From Succinivibrionaceae bacterium (GTDB lineage Bacteria; Pseudomonadota; Gammaproteobacteria; Enterobacterales; Succinivibrionaceae): DNA of 5,359 nucleotides. The notes beneath the pieces were generated by a model, which saw only the letters and a list, made by a program, of their open reading frames with translations, made no database searches and was not told the origin of the DNA. Positions 1-5,359 of the stretch are shown here, piece by piece. Position 1 is the stretch's first letter, and every line of letters begins with the position of its first letter. The stretch lies in contig DMTG01000105.1 in assembly GCA_003477345.1 (NCBI GenBank), positions 1-5,359 of the forward strand, in the 5' to 3' direction. The position numbers were made by a program, and so were the translations under genes.

Positions 1-227
1 ATGAAGTAAACAACAACCTCATAGGCAAGATCACAGAGGCAGGTCTTAAGATTGCTGGTCTTTCTACTGACAACAAGCTCGTGGAAATCATCGAAAATCC
101 AAATCACCCATGGTTCATTGGTGTGCAGTTCCATCCAGAATTCACATCAAATCCAAGACTTGGACATCCTCTCTTCTCCGGCTTTATAAAAGCCGCCAAA
201 GAATATCAGGACAAGCACAACAGCTAA
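1..227 (+). CDS. pyrG: CTP synthase, C-terminal end (partial, 5' end outside window)
   Basis: This is the last 74 complete codons (frame starting at base 3) of CTP synthase, the cytosolic enzyme that makes CTP from UTP, ATP and glutamine. The piece is the end of the class I glutamine amidotransferase domain, which hydrolyses glutamine and passes ammonia to the synthase domain. The motif [13 protein letters not shown] is visible. Its His (bases 132-134) and Glu (138-140) correspond to the second and third members of the Cys-His-Glu triad (His515 and Glu517 in the E. coli enzyme); the Cys lies upstream of the window. The start of the piece, EVNNNL, matches the family's conserved YEVNN segment, and the end ([12 protein letters not shown] then a short basic tail) is of normal length, so the C terminus is intact. 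A terminator follows 17 bases after the stop. Identification rests on recalled similarity to E. coli PyrG and is very secure. Confidence 0.96.
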   Translation, partial: EVNNNLIGKITEAGLKIAGLSTDNKLVEIIENPNHPWFIGVQFHPEFTSNPRLGHPLFSGFIKAAKEYQDKHNS

Positions 228-244
228 ACTGAACTTTGGACTAT

Positions 245-275
245 AAGAAGTGGCACAGTGCCACTTCTTTGTTTT
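245..275 (+). terminator. Intrinsic terminator of pyrG
   Basis: The bases from 245 to 269 form a perfect inverted repeat (AAGAAGTGGCAC, one central base, then its complement), giving about 10-11 pairs once a small loop is allowed. The 3' arm runs into a T-rich tract (TTTGTTTT, 268-275). It lies 17 bases after the pyrG stop. The sequence is nearly symmetric, so it could also fold on the minus strand, but nothing on that strand nearby needs it. Confidence 0.82.
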
Positions 276-295
276 CTCACTTACGGACCTTTCTA

Positions 296-919
296 ATGAG
301 TATCTTTTCTTATATTTATGAAGTCTGTATAAAACTGGCCAAGCACCCAAAGGCCCCATGGTTTTTGTGCATTAACAGCTTTATAGAATCTATATTCTGG
401 CCAATTCCTCCTGATGTTATGCTGGCACCTATGTGTCTTGCAAAACCTAAGAAATCATACTACTACGCATTAATTACAGTAGTATCTTCTGTAGCAGGAG
501 CCTTCTTCGGATATTACCTTGGCTATTTTATTTATGATCCTTATATTGCGGATCTTATAAATATGTTCCACTACAACGATGCTATGGCCACGGTTAGAGG
601 ATGGTTTACCAATGAATTCGGTATTCTGATGGTATTCATTGGAGCCTTCACCCCAATCCCTTATAAGATAATCGCCATCACCACCGGTGTGGTTGCAGCT
701 GAAAGCGTAGCTCAGACCGGAAGCTCAGGCATGCTGACAATTTTCAATTTCCTGCTGGTTTCATTTATCGGCAGAGGTGCCCGCTTCTTCCTTGAAGCCG
801 GAGTCATAGCCTGGGGCGGAGAAAAAATGGAAAAAGCCATACGCAAATACATCGATCGCCTAGGCTGGGCCTGCGTGATACTGATTGGCATCTATGCCGC
901 GTATAAGATCCTAAACTAG
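296..919 (+). CDS. DedA/VTT-family inner-membrane protein
   Basis: A 207-residue polytopic membrane protein of the DedA (VTT domain, 'SNARE-associated') superfamily. Members are linked to lipid-carrier recycling and membrane homeostasis; the substrate of this one is unknown. Visible hallmarks, numbered from the 296 start, are ESIFWPIPPDVM (about 30-41), a long hydrophobic glycine-rich helix (58-79), GAFTPIPYKIIAITTGV (about 116-132) and GRGARFF (about 158-164). The second of these is the family's substrate-pocket motif with a Lys in place of the more usual Arg. A final hydrophobic helix (about 188-205) ends the chain. The subgroup resembles the short proteins annotated YqaA/DedA in proteobacteria. 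An in-frame TTG at 236 would extend the protein, but the added residues are encoded by the pyrG terminator stem, so ATG 296 is chosen. Its Shine-Dalgarno is weak (CGGA at 284-287). I see no convincing promoter between terminator and start, so read-through from pyrG or a promoter inside pyrG is likely. Confidence 0.85.
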   Translation: MSIFSYIYEVCIKLAKHPKAPWFLCINSFIESIFWPIPPDVMLAPMCLAKPKKSYYYALITVVSSVAGAFFGYYLGYFIYDPYIADLINMFHYNDAMATVRGWFTNEFGILMVFIGAFTPIPYKIIAITTGVVAAESVAQTGSSGMLTIFNFLLVSFIGRGARFFLEAGVIAWGGEKMEKAIRKYIDRLGWACVILIGIYAAYKILN

Positions 920-923
920 ACAC

Positions 924-960
924 AAAAAAATGCCATAAGCTTAAAAAAGTTTATGGCATT
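924..960. terminator. Two-sided terminator between convergent DedA and aspC genes
   Basis: Bases 929-960 form a 12-pair stem (AATGCCATAAGC against GTTTATGGCATT, with one G-T pair) around an A-rich loop. Read on the minus strand the stem is followed by seven T (complement of 924-930), a classic terminator for the aspC-like gene whose stop is at 980-982. Read on the plus strand the tail is only TTCTTGTCT, so it is a weaker terminator for the DedA gene that stops at 919. Confidence 0.8.
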
Positions 961-979
961 CTTGTCTAATCTTTGCAGA

Positions 980-2179
980 TTATGAATTTGCAGTTACTTT
1001 TACGATTGCTTCAACTAATTTGTCGATATTGTTCTCATTAAGTCCTGCAACGCAGATTCTTCCGGAACCTACAATATAGATACCGAAATCTTTCTTGAGT
1101 GACTCTACCTGATCACGGTCTAATCCTGAAAAAGAAAACATTCCGTTCTGCTCTGTGAAGAAATCATAACCTTCTGCACCTGCGGCTTTTAGTTTCTCAA
1201 CTAGAAGCTTGCGCATGCTTAAGATTCTCTCACGGATTTCCTTTAGCTCCATTTCCCACTCTCTGCGGAGTTCCGAATTTGAAAGAATTGTGGTTACAAC
1301 CTTTTCACCATGGGCAGGTGGGTTGGAAAGAGCGGTTCTTACAGCAATCTTTACCTGAGAGAGTACCTTGGCTGCTGTTTCTTTGTCAGAGCTTACAACT
1401 GTCAGTACGCCTACTCTTTCGTTATACATACCGAAGTTTTTAGAGAATGAACTTGCTACCAGGAACTCTTTGCAGTACTTGGCAACTGTTCTAACGCCAA
1501 CAGCATCCTCTTCAATGCCATGACCTAAGCCCTGATAGGCAAAATCCAGGAACGGCATCAGCTTCTTTTCAGCAAGGAAAGAGGCAATCTTTTCCCACTG
1601 CTCAGATGTAGGATCAATGCCTGTTGGATTGTGGCAGCAGGCATGCAACAGAACCACATCACCTTCCTTGGCCTGTGACAGAGTTTCCAGCATTCTGTCG
1701 AAGGCTAAATTATGATTGATGCGATCATAGTATGGATAGCGCTCGAATTTTAAGCCTGCTACCTTGGCAATCTGATAATGATTGGCCCAGGTAGGATCAG
1801 AAATCCAGACTGTGCTTGCAATGTTCTGCTGATATAAGAAATCTGCACCGATTCTAAGTGCTCCGGTGCCGCCTGGGCAATGGCAGCTTATAGCTCTGCC
1901 GCCGTCAACCAGCTCGCTGTCTTTTCCAAATACCAGTTCTCTTGCCAGGCGTCCATACTCAGGCATTCCGGTAATAGGAAGATATGACTTTGTTTTTTCA
2001 TTTTCCAGAAGCTCTTTTTCTGCAATCTTAACGCACTTCATCACAGGAGTTACGCCTTGAGCGTTCTGATAAACACCTACGCCTAGATTTATCTTGTCAG
2101 CACGCGGATCACTTCTGAAAGCCTCATTTAAACCCAGAATCGGATCTGCCGGCGCTGCTTCTACTCGATCAAAAAACAT
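980..2179 (-). CDS. aspC: Aspartate/aromatic aminotransferase (PLP-dependent, AspC/TyrB family)
   Basis: A 399-residue class I fold-type I aminotransferase, close in length to E. coli AspC. It would interconvert aspartate and 2-oxoglutarate with oxaloacetate and glutamate in the cytosol, possibly also acting on aromatic amino acids. Key residues are present: GGTGALR (103-109) for the cofactor phosphate, Trp131 in DPTWANH stacking on the PLP ring, Asn184 in HNPTG, Asp212 and Tyr215 in LDFAYQG, and the Schiff-base Lys247 in SSFSKNFGMYNERVG. The substrate-carboxylate arginines are also present: Arg281 (AVRTALSNPPAHG) and Arg374 (GSGRICVAG). The N-terminal AAPADPILGLNEAF is the family's conserved arm. 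The start is supported by a good Shine-Dalgarno (AGGGG at 2191-2187, seven bases before ATG). It is probably its own transcription unit, with a candidate promoter at 2213-2221 and a strong terminator at 924-960. TyrB is the alternative name; sequence alone does not settle substrate range. Confidence 0.94.
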   Translation of the reverse strand: MFFDRVEAAPADPILGLNEAFRSDPRADKINLGVGVYQNAQGVTPVMKCVKIAEKELLENEKTKSYLPITGMPEYGRLARELVFGKDSELVDGGRAISCHCPGGTGALRIGADFLYQQNIASTVWISDPTWANHYQIAKVAGLKFERYPYYDRINHNLAFDRMLETLSQAKEGDVVLLHACCHNPTGIDPTSEQWEKIASFLAEKKLMPFLDFAYQGLGHGIEEDAVGVRTVAKYCKEFLVASSFSKNFGMYNERVGVLTVVSSDKETAAKVLSQVKIAVRTALSNPPAHGEKVVTTILSNSELRREWEMELKEIRERILSMRKLLVEKLKAAGAEGYDFFTEQNGMFSFSGLDRDQVESLKKDFGIYIVGSGRICVAGLNENNIDKLVEAIVKVTANS

Positions 2180-2212
2180 TAGTTATCCCCTAAATATAAA
2201 ATATTTTCGCTA

Positions 2213-2221
2213 ACTATATCA
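2213..2221 (-). promoter_or_regulatory. Candidate extended -10 promoter of the aspC-like gene
   Basis: On the minus strand the bases read TGATATAGT, that is a TGn extension directly before TATAGT (five of six matches to TATAAT). Transcription would begin near 2206, giving a leader of about 27 bases that includes the AGGGG ribosome site. No good -35 box is seen at 16-18 bases; TTGTTT lies 19 bases upstream, inside the hairpin at 2226-2245. This is inference from sequence pattern only. Confidence 0.35.
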
Positions 2222-2225
2222 CAGC

Positions 2226-2245
2226 ATTTGTTTTTAGAAACAAAT
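2226..2245. repeat. AT-rich 8-bp inverted repeat upstream of aspC
   Basis: ATTTGTTT (2226-2233) is repeated as AAACAAAT (2238-2245) around a four-base spacer. Neither strand has a T-run after it, so it is a poor terminator for the MATE gene. It covers the expected -35 region of the candidate aspC promoter and is flanked by two copies of ATCACA (2218-2223 and 2243-2248), so it could be an operator. Its function is unknown. Confidence 0.4.
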
Positions 2246-2270
2246 CACATATTGTGCTATCAAAAGGTGC

Positions 2271-2282
2271 ATTAGCGCTAAT
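2271..2282. repeat. Perfect 12-bp palindrome at the MATE stop codon
   Basis: ATTAGCGCTAAT is a perfect palindrome without a spacer and overlaps the TAG stop of the MATE gene (2278-2280). A palindrome with no loop suits a dimeric DNA-binding protein better than an RNA hairpin. It lies about 50-70 bases upstream of the candidate aspC -10. Chance occurrence is possible. Confidence 0.3.
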
Positions 2283-3693
2283 TGAGTACACGACGCTGCG
2301 ATTTAATAAAATTCTTTCTGTAGTTCTTTTTGGCGCTTGACACCCACGCCTTGGTCTTCCATCTTATGAACATGCTGATGCCGCGGGTCCATTCGTCGCA
2401 GCAGAAGCCAATCCATACTCCAAGCAGTCCCATATCCATGTATAGAGCAAGAAAGCACCCTACCGGTATACTTATGCCCCACATGGAGATTATTGCCATT
2501 ACTACCGGGAATCTGGTATCACCTACCGCTCTTAATGAATTGATGATGATAATATTCAGAATACGCCCAGGCTCCATAAATGCCGAAAGCAGAAATATCG
2601 GAGTTGCCATGGCAATTACTTCTTTGCTGTCTGTGAACAGGGAGAATACGAGTTTTCCAAGTCCTAAAGGAATGCAGGCTGCCAGCACTACGGTGTATAC
2701 CATGCAGATTTTCACTGAACGCATCAGCTGTCTGTCAGCAAGATCCAGCTTCATGGCTCCTGCATAGTGGGCAACCAGGATTTCAGTTCCCAGCGCCATG
2801 GCATCAGCAAACAGCATCATAATCATGCACATCTGAAAATAAATACCGTGGGTTGCCAGCGAGATTGCCCCCAGCGAGGCAATTACTGCAGTCATCAGCA
2901 TATACTGCCCATGCCAGGACAGGTTTTCACCGGCACCAGGAAGGCCGATATTTAAAATCTGATACAGAATTTTTTTCTTGAATACAAAAATAAACCTAGG
3001 AACAATTCTGACTTTGGTACGTTTTAAAACCAGATATAAAAATACGAAAACAGCTGCCACTCTGCCCATTACAGTACTGATTGCAACACCTTCAACTCCT
3101 AATATTGGCGCCCCCATAAAGCCGAACAGGAACATGCAGTTTCCTATAACGGTGACAAGGTTTATAAGCACAGCCACATACATAGAATCGCGCGTGCACT
3201 CATGAGCTCTCAAGATCTGAGCGCCGCACAGGCAGAGCGCTTCAGGAAGAAAGCTCAAGGCAATGATTCTTAAATAACCTTCTGAGCTGTCTGCAATCTC
3301 CAGAGGAACCTGCATAAGTTCGACAATAAAGGGAGAAAAGCAGAAGACACATAAAGAAACGACCAGTCCCCAGATTATGTTCAGCCCCAGAGCCATATGA
3401 ACAACTCTGCGCACTATGGATTTGTTACCGTTTCCCAGCGCCTGTGCGCTCACAACACAGACACCGATGTTTATGAAATTGAAAAGTATCAGTCCCAGAT
3501 CGAAAATCTGATTGCCTACAGTAAGCTCAGCCACTGATTCTACTGACACCATGCCAACCATAGCCATATTTATCATGAGGGTCGCAAAGTGCAGTCCTAT
3601 ATCAATAAATATCGGCCAGCTTATGCTGAATAGCGATTTGGTAACGATACCTCTGTCGCTATTGTCTATTCTGTTCTTAGGCTTTGTATTCAT
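2278..3693 (-). CDS. MATE-family multidrug/sodium antiporter
   Basis: A 471-residue membrane protein of the MATE family (two MatE domains, normally 12 helices), which expels cationic drugs or metabolites across the inner membrane in exchange for Na+ or H+. The first domain begins after a short charged tail with SLFSISWPIFIDIGLHFATLMIN (20-42), and its last helices carry LGVEGVAISTVMGR (198-211). The second domain begins with ILNIGLPGAGENLSW (246-260) and includes the family-typical INSLRAVGDTRFP (384-396) and LGVWIGFCCDEWTRG (424-438). A basic tail (about 445-468) ends the chain. Length and domain order are complete, with no frameshift. The start ATG (3693-3691) is the first Met, 17 residues before the first helix; upstream there is only a weak ribosome site (CTAAG, touching the ATG). 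No convincing promoter is seen in the 82 bases to the ABC ATPase stop, so some read-through of the hairpin there is possible. Substrate is unknown; closer assignment to NorM/MdtK or DinF groups would need a phylogeny. Confidence 0.88.
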   Translation of the reverse strand: MNTKPKNRIDNSDRGIVTKSLFSISWPIFIDIGLHFATLMINMAMVGMVSVESVAELTVGNQIFDLGLILFNFINIGVCVVSAQALGNGNKSIVRRVVHMALGLNIIWGLVVSLCVFCFSPFIVELMQVPLEIADSSEGYLRIIALSFLPEALCLCGAQILRAHECTRDSMYVAVLINLVTVIGNCMFLFGFMGAPILGVEGVAISTVMGRVAAVFVFLYLVLKRTKVRIVPRFIFVFKKKILYQILNIGLPGAGENLSWHGQYMLMTAVIASLGAISLATHGIYFQMCMIMMLFADAMALGTEILVAHYAGAMKLDLADRQLMRSVKICMVYTVVLAACIPLGLGKLVFSLFTDSKEVIAMATPIFLLSAFMEPGRILNIIIINSLRAVGDTRFPVVMAIISMWGISIPVGCFLALYMDMGLLGVWIGFCCDEWTRGISMFIRWKTKAWVSSAKKNYRKNFIKSQRRVLN

Positions 3694-3733
3694 CTTAGTT
3701 TTAGTTGTCGTATTCTGCCTATTGCATACGTAA

Positions 3734-3756
3734 ATGCCTCAGCACTGCTGAGGCAT
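3734..3756 (-). terminator. Hairpin terminator after the amino-acid ABC genes
   Basis: ATGCCTCAGC and its complement form a perfect 10-pair stem with a three-base loop, 20 bases after the ATPase stop on the minus strand. The following bases are TTTACG, so the U-run is short and termination may be partial. The MATE gene begins 41 bases farther on, so leakage would carry transcription into it. Confidence 0.62.
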
Positions 3757-3775
3757 ATTCTGATAATTATAAGAA

Positions 3776-4495
3776 TTAAACGATTTTGGAAAGGAAGTCC
3801 TGAGTACGTTTTTCCTTAGGATGGTTGAACACTTCTTCTGGTGTTCCCTGCTCTATGATGTTGCCTTCATCAACAAAAAGCACCCTGTCGGCAACCTGCT
3901 TGGCAAAGCCCATTTCATGAGTTACGCACATCATGGTCATGCCGCTTTTTGCTAGTACTTTCATAACGTCGAGCACATCATTGACCATCTCAGGATCCAG
4001 GGCTGATGTCGGTTCATCAAACAGCATGATTTTTGGTTTCATAGCAAGTGCTCTTGCTATGGCAACTCGCTGCTGCTGACCGCCTGAAAGCTGATCAGGA
4101 TAGGAGCTGGCTTTTTCTTTCAGACCAACCTTTTCTAGAAGCTCTAAAGCTTCCTTTTCAGCAACTTCCTTGGTTTTACCGCGCACCTTGATTGGAGCCA
4201 GGGTGATGTTGTCAAGGACAGTCATGTGAGGAAACAGATTGAAGTGCTGGAATACCATTCCAACTTCTGCTCTGACTTCATTTAAATTTGTGGTATCAGT
4301 TATGGTACGGCCGGCTATGGTAATGCTGCCGGAAGTCGGGATTTCAAGATAGTTTACACAGCGCAGCAGCGTACTTTTTCCAGATCCTGAAGGACCTATG
4401 ACTACCACTACCTCTTTCTCGGCAACGTCCAGATTAACGCCTTTGAGAATCTCGTTATTACCGTAACTTTTATGCAGGTTTCTTATCTTTATCAT
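3776..4495 (-). CDS. Polar amino-acid ABC transporter, ATP-binding subunit (GlnQ/HisP type)
   Basis: A 239-residue cytoplasmic ATPase that powers uptake of a polar amino acid (PAAT family). All nucleotide-binding elements are intact: A-loop Tyr11, Walker [10 protein letters not shown] (34-42), Q-loop Gln83 in [14 protein letters not shown], signature LSGGQQQR (136-143), Walker B IMLFDEP (156-162) with catalytic Glu161, D-loop SALD (164-167) and switch His193 in VTHEMGFA. The [13 protein letters not shown] stretch and the total length are typical of the GlnQ, HisP and ArtP group. The start lies six bases after the permease stop, so the two are co-transcribed and probably translationally coupled; the purine-rich end of the permease gene (AAGAAGAAGAG) can serve as ribosome site. 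The amino acid carried cannot be read from this subunit, so no gene symbol is given. Confidence 0.93.
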   Translation of the reverse strand: MIKIRNLHKSYGNNEILKGVNLDVAEKEVVVVIGPSGSGKSTLLRCVNYLEIPTSGSITIAGRTITDTTNLNEVRAEVGMVFQHFNLFPHMTVLDNITLAPIKVRGKTKEVAEKEALELLEKVGLKEKASSYPDQLSGGQQQRVAIARALAMKPKIMLFDEPTSALDPEMVNDVLDVMKVLAKSGMTMMCVTHEMGFAKQVADRVLFVDEGNIIEQGTPEEVFNHPKEKRTQDFLSKIV

Positions 4496-4501
4496 GGTAT
4501 C

Positions 4502-5173
4502 TTAGCTCTTCTTCTTGCCATTGAATTTCTTTTCAGTGAAAGCCACGAAACGACTTATAGAAAGAGTCATTACTAGGTAGATAACCGCCACTGCAGACCA
4601 GATCTCCAGTGATCCGTAGGTTGAGGCAATAATGAGCTGACCTTTACGGGTAAGTTCTTCAAATCCGATCACGGAAACCAAGGATGAATCCTTGAGCATG
4701 GCAATAAACTCGTTGCCAAGCTGAGGAATGATTCTTCTGAAGGCCTGCGGAATGATAATGTGGGTCATGGTCTGTGTCCAGGTAAGACCTAAAGATCTTC
4801 CGGCCTCCATCTGCCCCTTGTCGATTGACTGAATTCCCGAACGGAAGATTTCAGCAACATAGGCACCGGAGTTAATGGAACAGGCTGTAACTGCAGCCAC
4901 AAACGGCTCAATTCTTGTTCCTAAAACTGTAGGCAGAGCAAAGTAAATAATAAATATCTGCACCAGAAGAGGAGTTCCACGAATAAAGTCCACATATACT
5001 TTTGATGGAATTCTCAGCCAGCTGTATCTTGAAAGTTCAGCTATACCTACAAATAAACCAATGAGCACGCCACAGGTTACAGAGACTGCGGTTATTTCAA
5101 TGGTCACCAAAGCTCCCAGCCCCAGCAGAGGAAGAGAGTTCCAGATCAGATCTAAATCAAAATCAAACGGCAT
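4502..5173 (-). CDS. Polar amino-acid ABC transporter, permease subunit (GlnP/HisM type)
   Basis: A 223-residue inner-membrane permease of the His/Glu/Gln/Arg/opine family, partner of the ATPase downstream. The first helix begins near residue 14 and runs through ALVTIEITAVSVTCGVLIGLF. The conserved VDFIRGTPLLVQIFIIYF is at 61-78. The cytoplasmic EAA loop that docks on the ATPase is GQMEAGRSLGLTWTQTMTHIIIPQAFRRIIPQ (120-151), followed by LGNEFIAMLKDSSLVSVIG (152-170). About five helices are expected. The family forms homodimers or two-permease heterodimers; only one permease gene is here, so a homodimer is the simpler reading. The binding-protein gene is not in the window. ATG 5173 is the only plausible start: the frame upstream has no ATG, GTG or TTG before a stop at 5220-5218. 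No Shine-Dalgarno is visible before it; a run of seven T lies 13-19 bases upstream. Confidence 0.92.
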   Translation of the reverse strand: MPFDFDLDLIWNSLPLLGLGALVTIEITAVSVTCGVLIGLFVGIAELSRYSWLRIPSKVYVDFIRGTPLLVQIFIIYFALPTVLGTRIEPFVAAVTACSINSGAYVAEIFRSGIQSIDKGQMEAGRSLGLTWTQTMTHIIIPQAFRRIIPQLGNEFIAMLKDSSLVSVIGFEELTRKGQLIIASTYGSLEIWSAVAVIYLVMTLSISRFVAFTEKKFNGKKKS

Positions 5174-5185
5174 ACTAGTAATTAC

Positions 5186-5214
5186 AAAAAAATAGACACC
5201 CTACAAGCGTCCAT
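5186..5214 (-). terminator. Terminator-like hairpin directly before the permease start
   Basis: On the minus strand ATGGACGC (5214-5207) pairs with GTGTCTAT (5199-5192), eight pairs including two G-T, around a seven-base loop. Seven T follow (5192-5186, sharing one base with the stem). The ATG of the permease is only 12 bases beyond the T-run. The stem is weak for a stand-alone terminator, which would suit a regulated or partial one. Confidence 0.42.
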
Positions 5215-5223
5215 ACTTTAACG

Positions 5224-5256
5224 AAAAAGCCATAACTCTTGTACAGTAGTTATGGC
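5224..5256 (-). terminator. Terminator-like hairpin upstream of the permease
   Basis: On the minus strand GCCATAACT (5256-5248) pairs perfectly with AGTTATGGC (5237-5229) over nine bases around a ten-base loop, and five T follow immediately (5228-5224). On the plus strand no T-run follows. It may attenuate the permease operon, or it may be the end of a minus-strand gene to the right, for example the missing binding-protein gene. A leaky terminator after a binding-protein gene is common in such operons. Confidence 0.6.
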
Positions 5257-5308
5257 ACTGCTTGAAAAAAACTATGGTCAGAAACGAAAAGACGCTTTAG
5301 CCGGCTGA

Positions 5309-5317
5309 ATTATACCA
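5309..5317 (-). promoter_or_regulatory. Candidate extended -10 promoter upstream of the ABC operon
   Basis: The minus strand reads TGGTATAAT: a consensus TATAAT directly after a TGn extension. The predicted start point is near 5302. At the -35 distance only AATAAG is seen, which is poor, but extended -10 promoters can do without a good -35. The surroundings are AT-rich to the window edge, as expected of an intergenic region. Confidence 0.42.
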
Positions 5318-5359
5318 TAGCAACGGCCTGGCTTATTTAATAAATAAACTATAATTTTT
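5318..5359. other. AT-rich window edge without a recognisable gene
   Basis: Two of the three minus-strand frames hit a stop here. The third stays open from the edge to a TGA at 5280-5278, but its last residues (about 26, ending KASFRF) resemble no family end I know. On the plus strand a TATAAT occurs at 5350-5355 without a -35 partner. Nothing more can be supported. Confidence 0.3.

Larger units (their letters stand above)
5174..5302 (-). promoter_or_regulatory. Candidate attenuation leader of the permease-ATPase operon
   Basis: If transcription starts at the -10 at 5309-5314, the permease mRNA has a leader of about 128 bases without a clear gene. It holds two hairpins each followed by a U-run (5224-5256 and 5186-5214). 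The first leader bases CTAAAGCGTC (5300-5291) are complementary to GACGCTTGTAG (5211-5201), giving ten pairs with one bulged G. That target is the 5' arm and loop of the second hairpin, so the two foldings exclude each other. This is the layout of a terminator/antiterminator switch. I do not recognise a known riboswitch class or a leader peptide rich in one amino acid. The alternative is that the region merely follows a gene ending just beyond 5359. Confidence 0.35.

Noticed and set aside
160..190. TTGGAC with TTTATA 17 bases on, as a promoter inside pyrG for the DedA gene
   Set aside because: Only three of six -35 positions match, and the transcript would have to cross the strong terminator at 245-275.
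147..359. 70-codon minus-strand frame opposite the end of pyrG and the DedA gene start
   Set aside because: It is antisense to pyrG and crosses the pyrG terminator; it has no family features and overlaps better-supported genes.
1866..2060. 64-codon plus-strand frame inside the aminotransferase gene
   Set aside because: It is a shadow of the aspC-like gene, whose catalytic residues are all in the minus-strand frame.
2213..2250. CRP binding site upstream of aspC
   Set aside because: TGTGA half-sites are present on the minus strand, but the bases six positions on (TCTAA or TAGCG) do not form a TCACA partner.
2330..3205. Three plus-strand frames (2330-2767, 2767-2955, 2978-3205)
   Set aside because: They lie wholly opposite the MATE gene, have low-complexity or Met/Pro-rich products with no recognisable domain, and are explained as antisense shadows.
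3512..3733. 73-codon plus-strand frame with a hydrophobic C terminus
   Set aside because: It is antisense to the N-terminal helices of the MATE protein; hydrophobic codons on one strand readily produce such shadows.
3766..3771. TATAAT on the minus strand as promoter of the MATE gene
   Set aside because: It lies upstream of the hairpin at 3734-3756, has no -35 partner and no TGn extension, and would place a terminator in its own leader.
5272..5320. CTATGGT/ACCATAG inverted repeat followed by seven T on the minus strand, as a third terminator
   Set aside because: The stem is only seven pairs around a 35-base loop, and it overlaps the better candidate -10 box; it is too weak to call.

Overview
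The window most likely comes from the chromosome of a gammaproteobacterium of moderate, slightly AT-rich composition. The aspartate aminotransferase and the end of CTP synthase read very much like their enterobacterial counterparts. The AT-rich intergenic stretches and the gene order (CTP synthase followed by a DedA-type membrane protein rather than by enolase) suggest a lineage away from the Enterobacterales. A gut anaerobe of the Succinivibrionaceae type is only a guess. I see no phage, transposon, integrase, CRISPR array, tRNA or rRNA gene.

Left part (1-960, plus strand): the last 74 codons of pyrG are closed by a strong intrinsic terminator. A DedA/VTT-family membrane protein follows, and its start has to be placed at 296. 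A two-sided terminator at about 924-960 separates these genes from everything to the right, which is on the minus strand.

Middle (980-3693, minus strand): an aspartate/aromatic aminotransferase (aspC-like) has its own Shine-Dalgarno and a candidate extended -10 promoter. Upstream of it is a MATE-family multidrug efflux transporter. The about 98 bases between them hold an AT-rich hairpin and a perfect 12-bp palindrome.

Right part (3776-5359, minus strand): a polar amino-acid ABC importer is encoded as a permease-ATPase pair six bases apart. No periplasmic binding protein lies in the window. A hairpin terminator separates this pair from the MATE gene. The 186 bases to the right of the permease start are the most interesting part. 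They hold a candidate extended -10 promoter, two hairpins each followed by a U-run, and an early leader segment that can pair with the 5' arm of the second hairpin. This resembles a transcription-attenuation leader, although a simpler reading (terminator of a gene just outside the window) is possible.

The genes are ordinary housekeeping and transport functions. No new enzymatic or defence system is visible. Amino-acid uptake and transamination are loosely related themes, but the terminators between the units argue for separate transcription.
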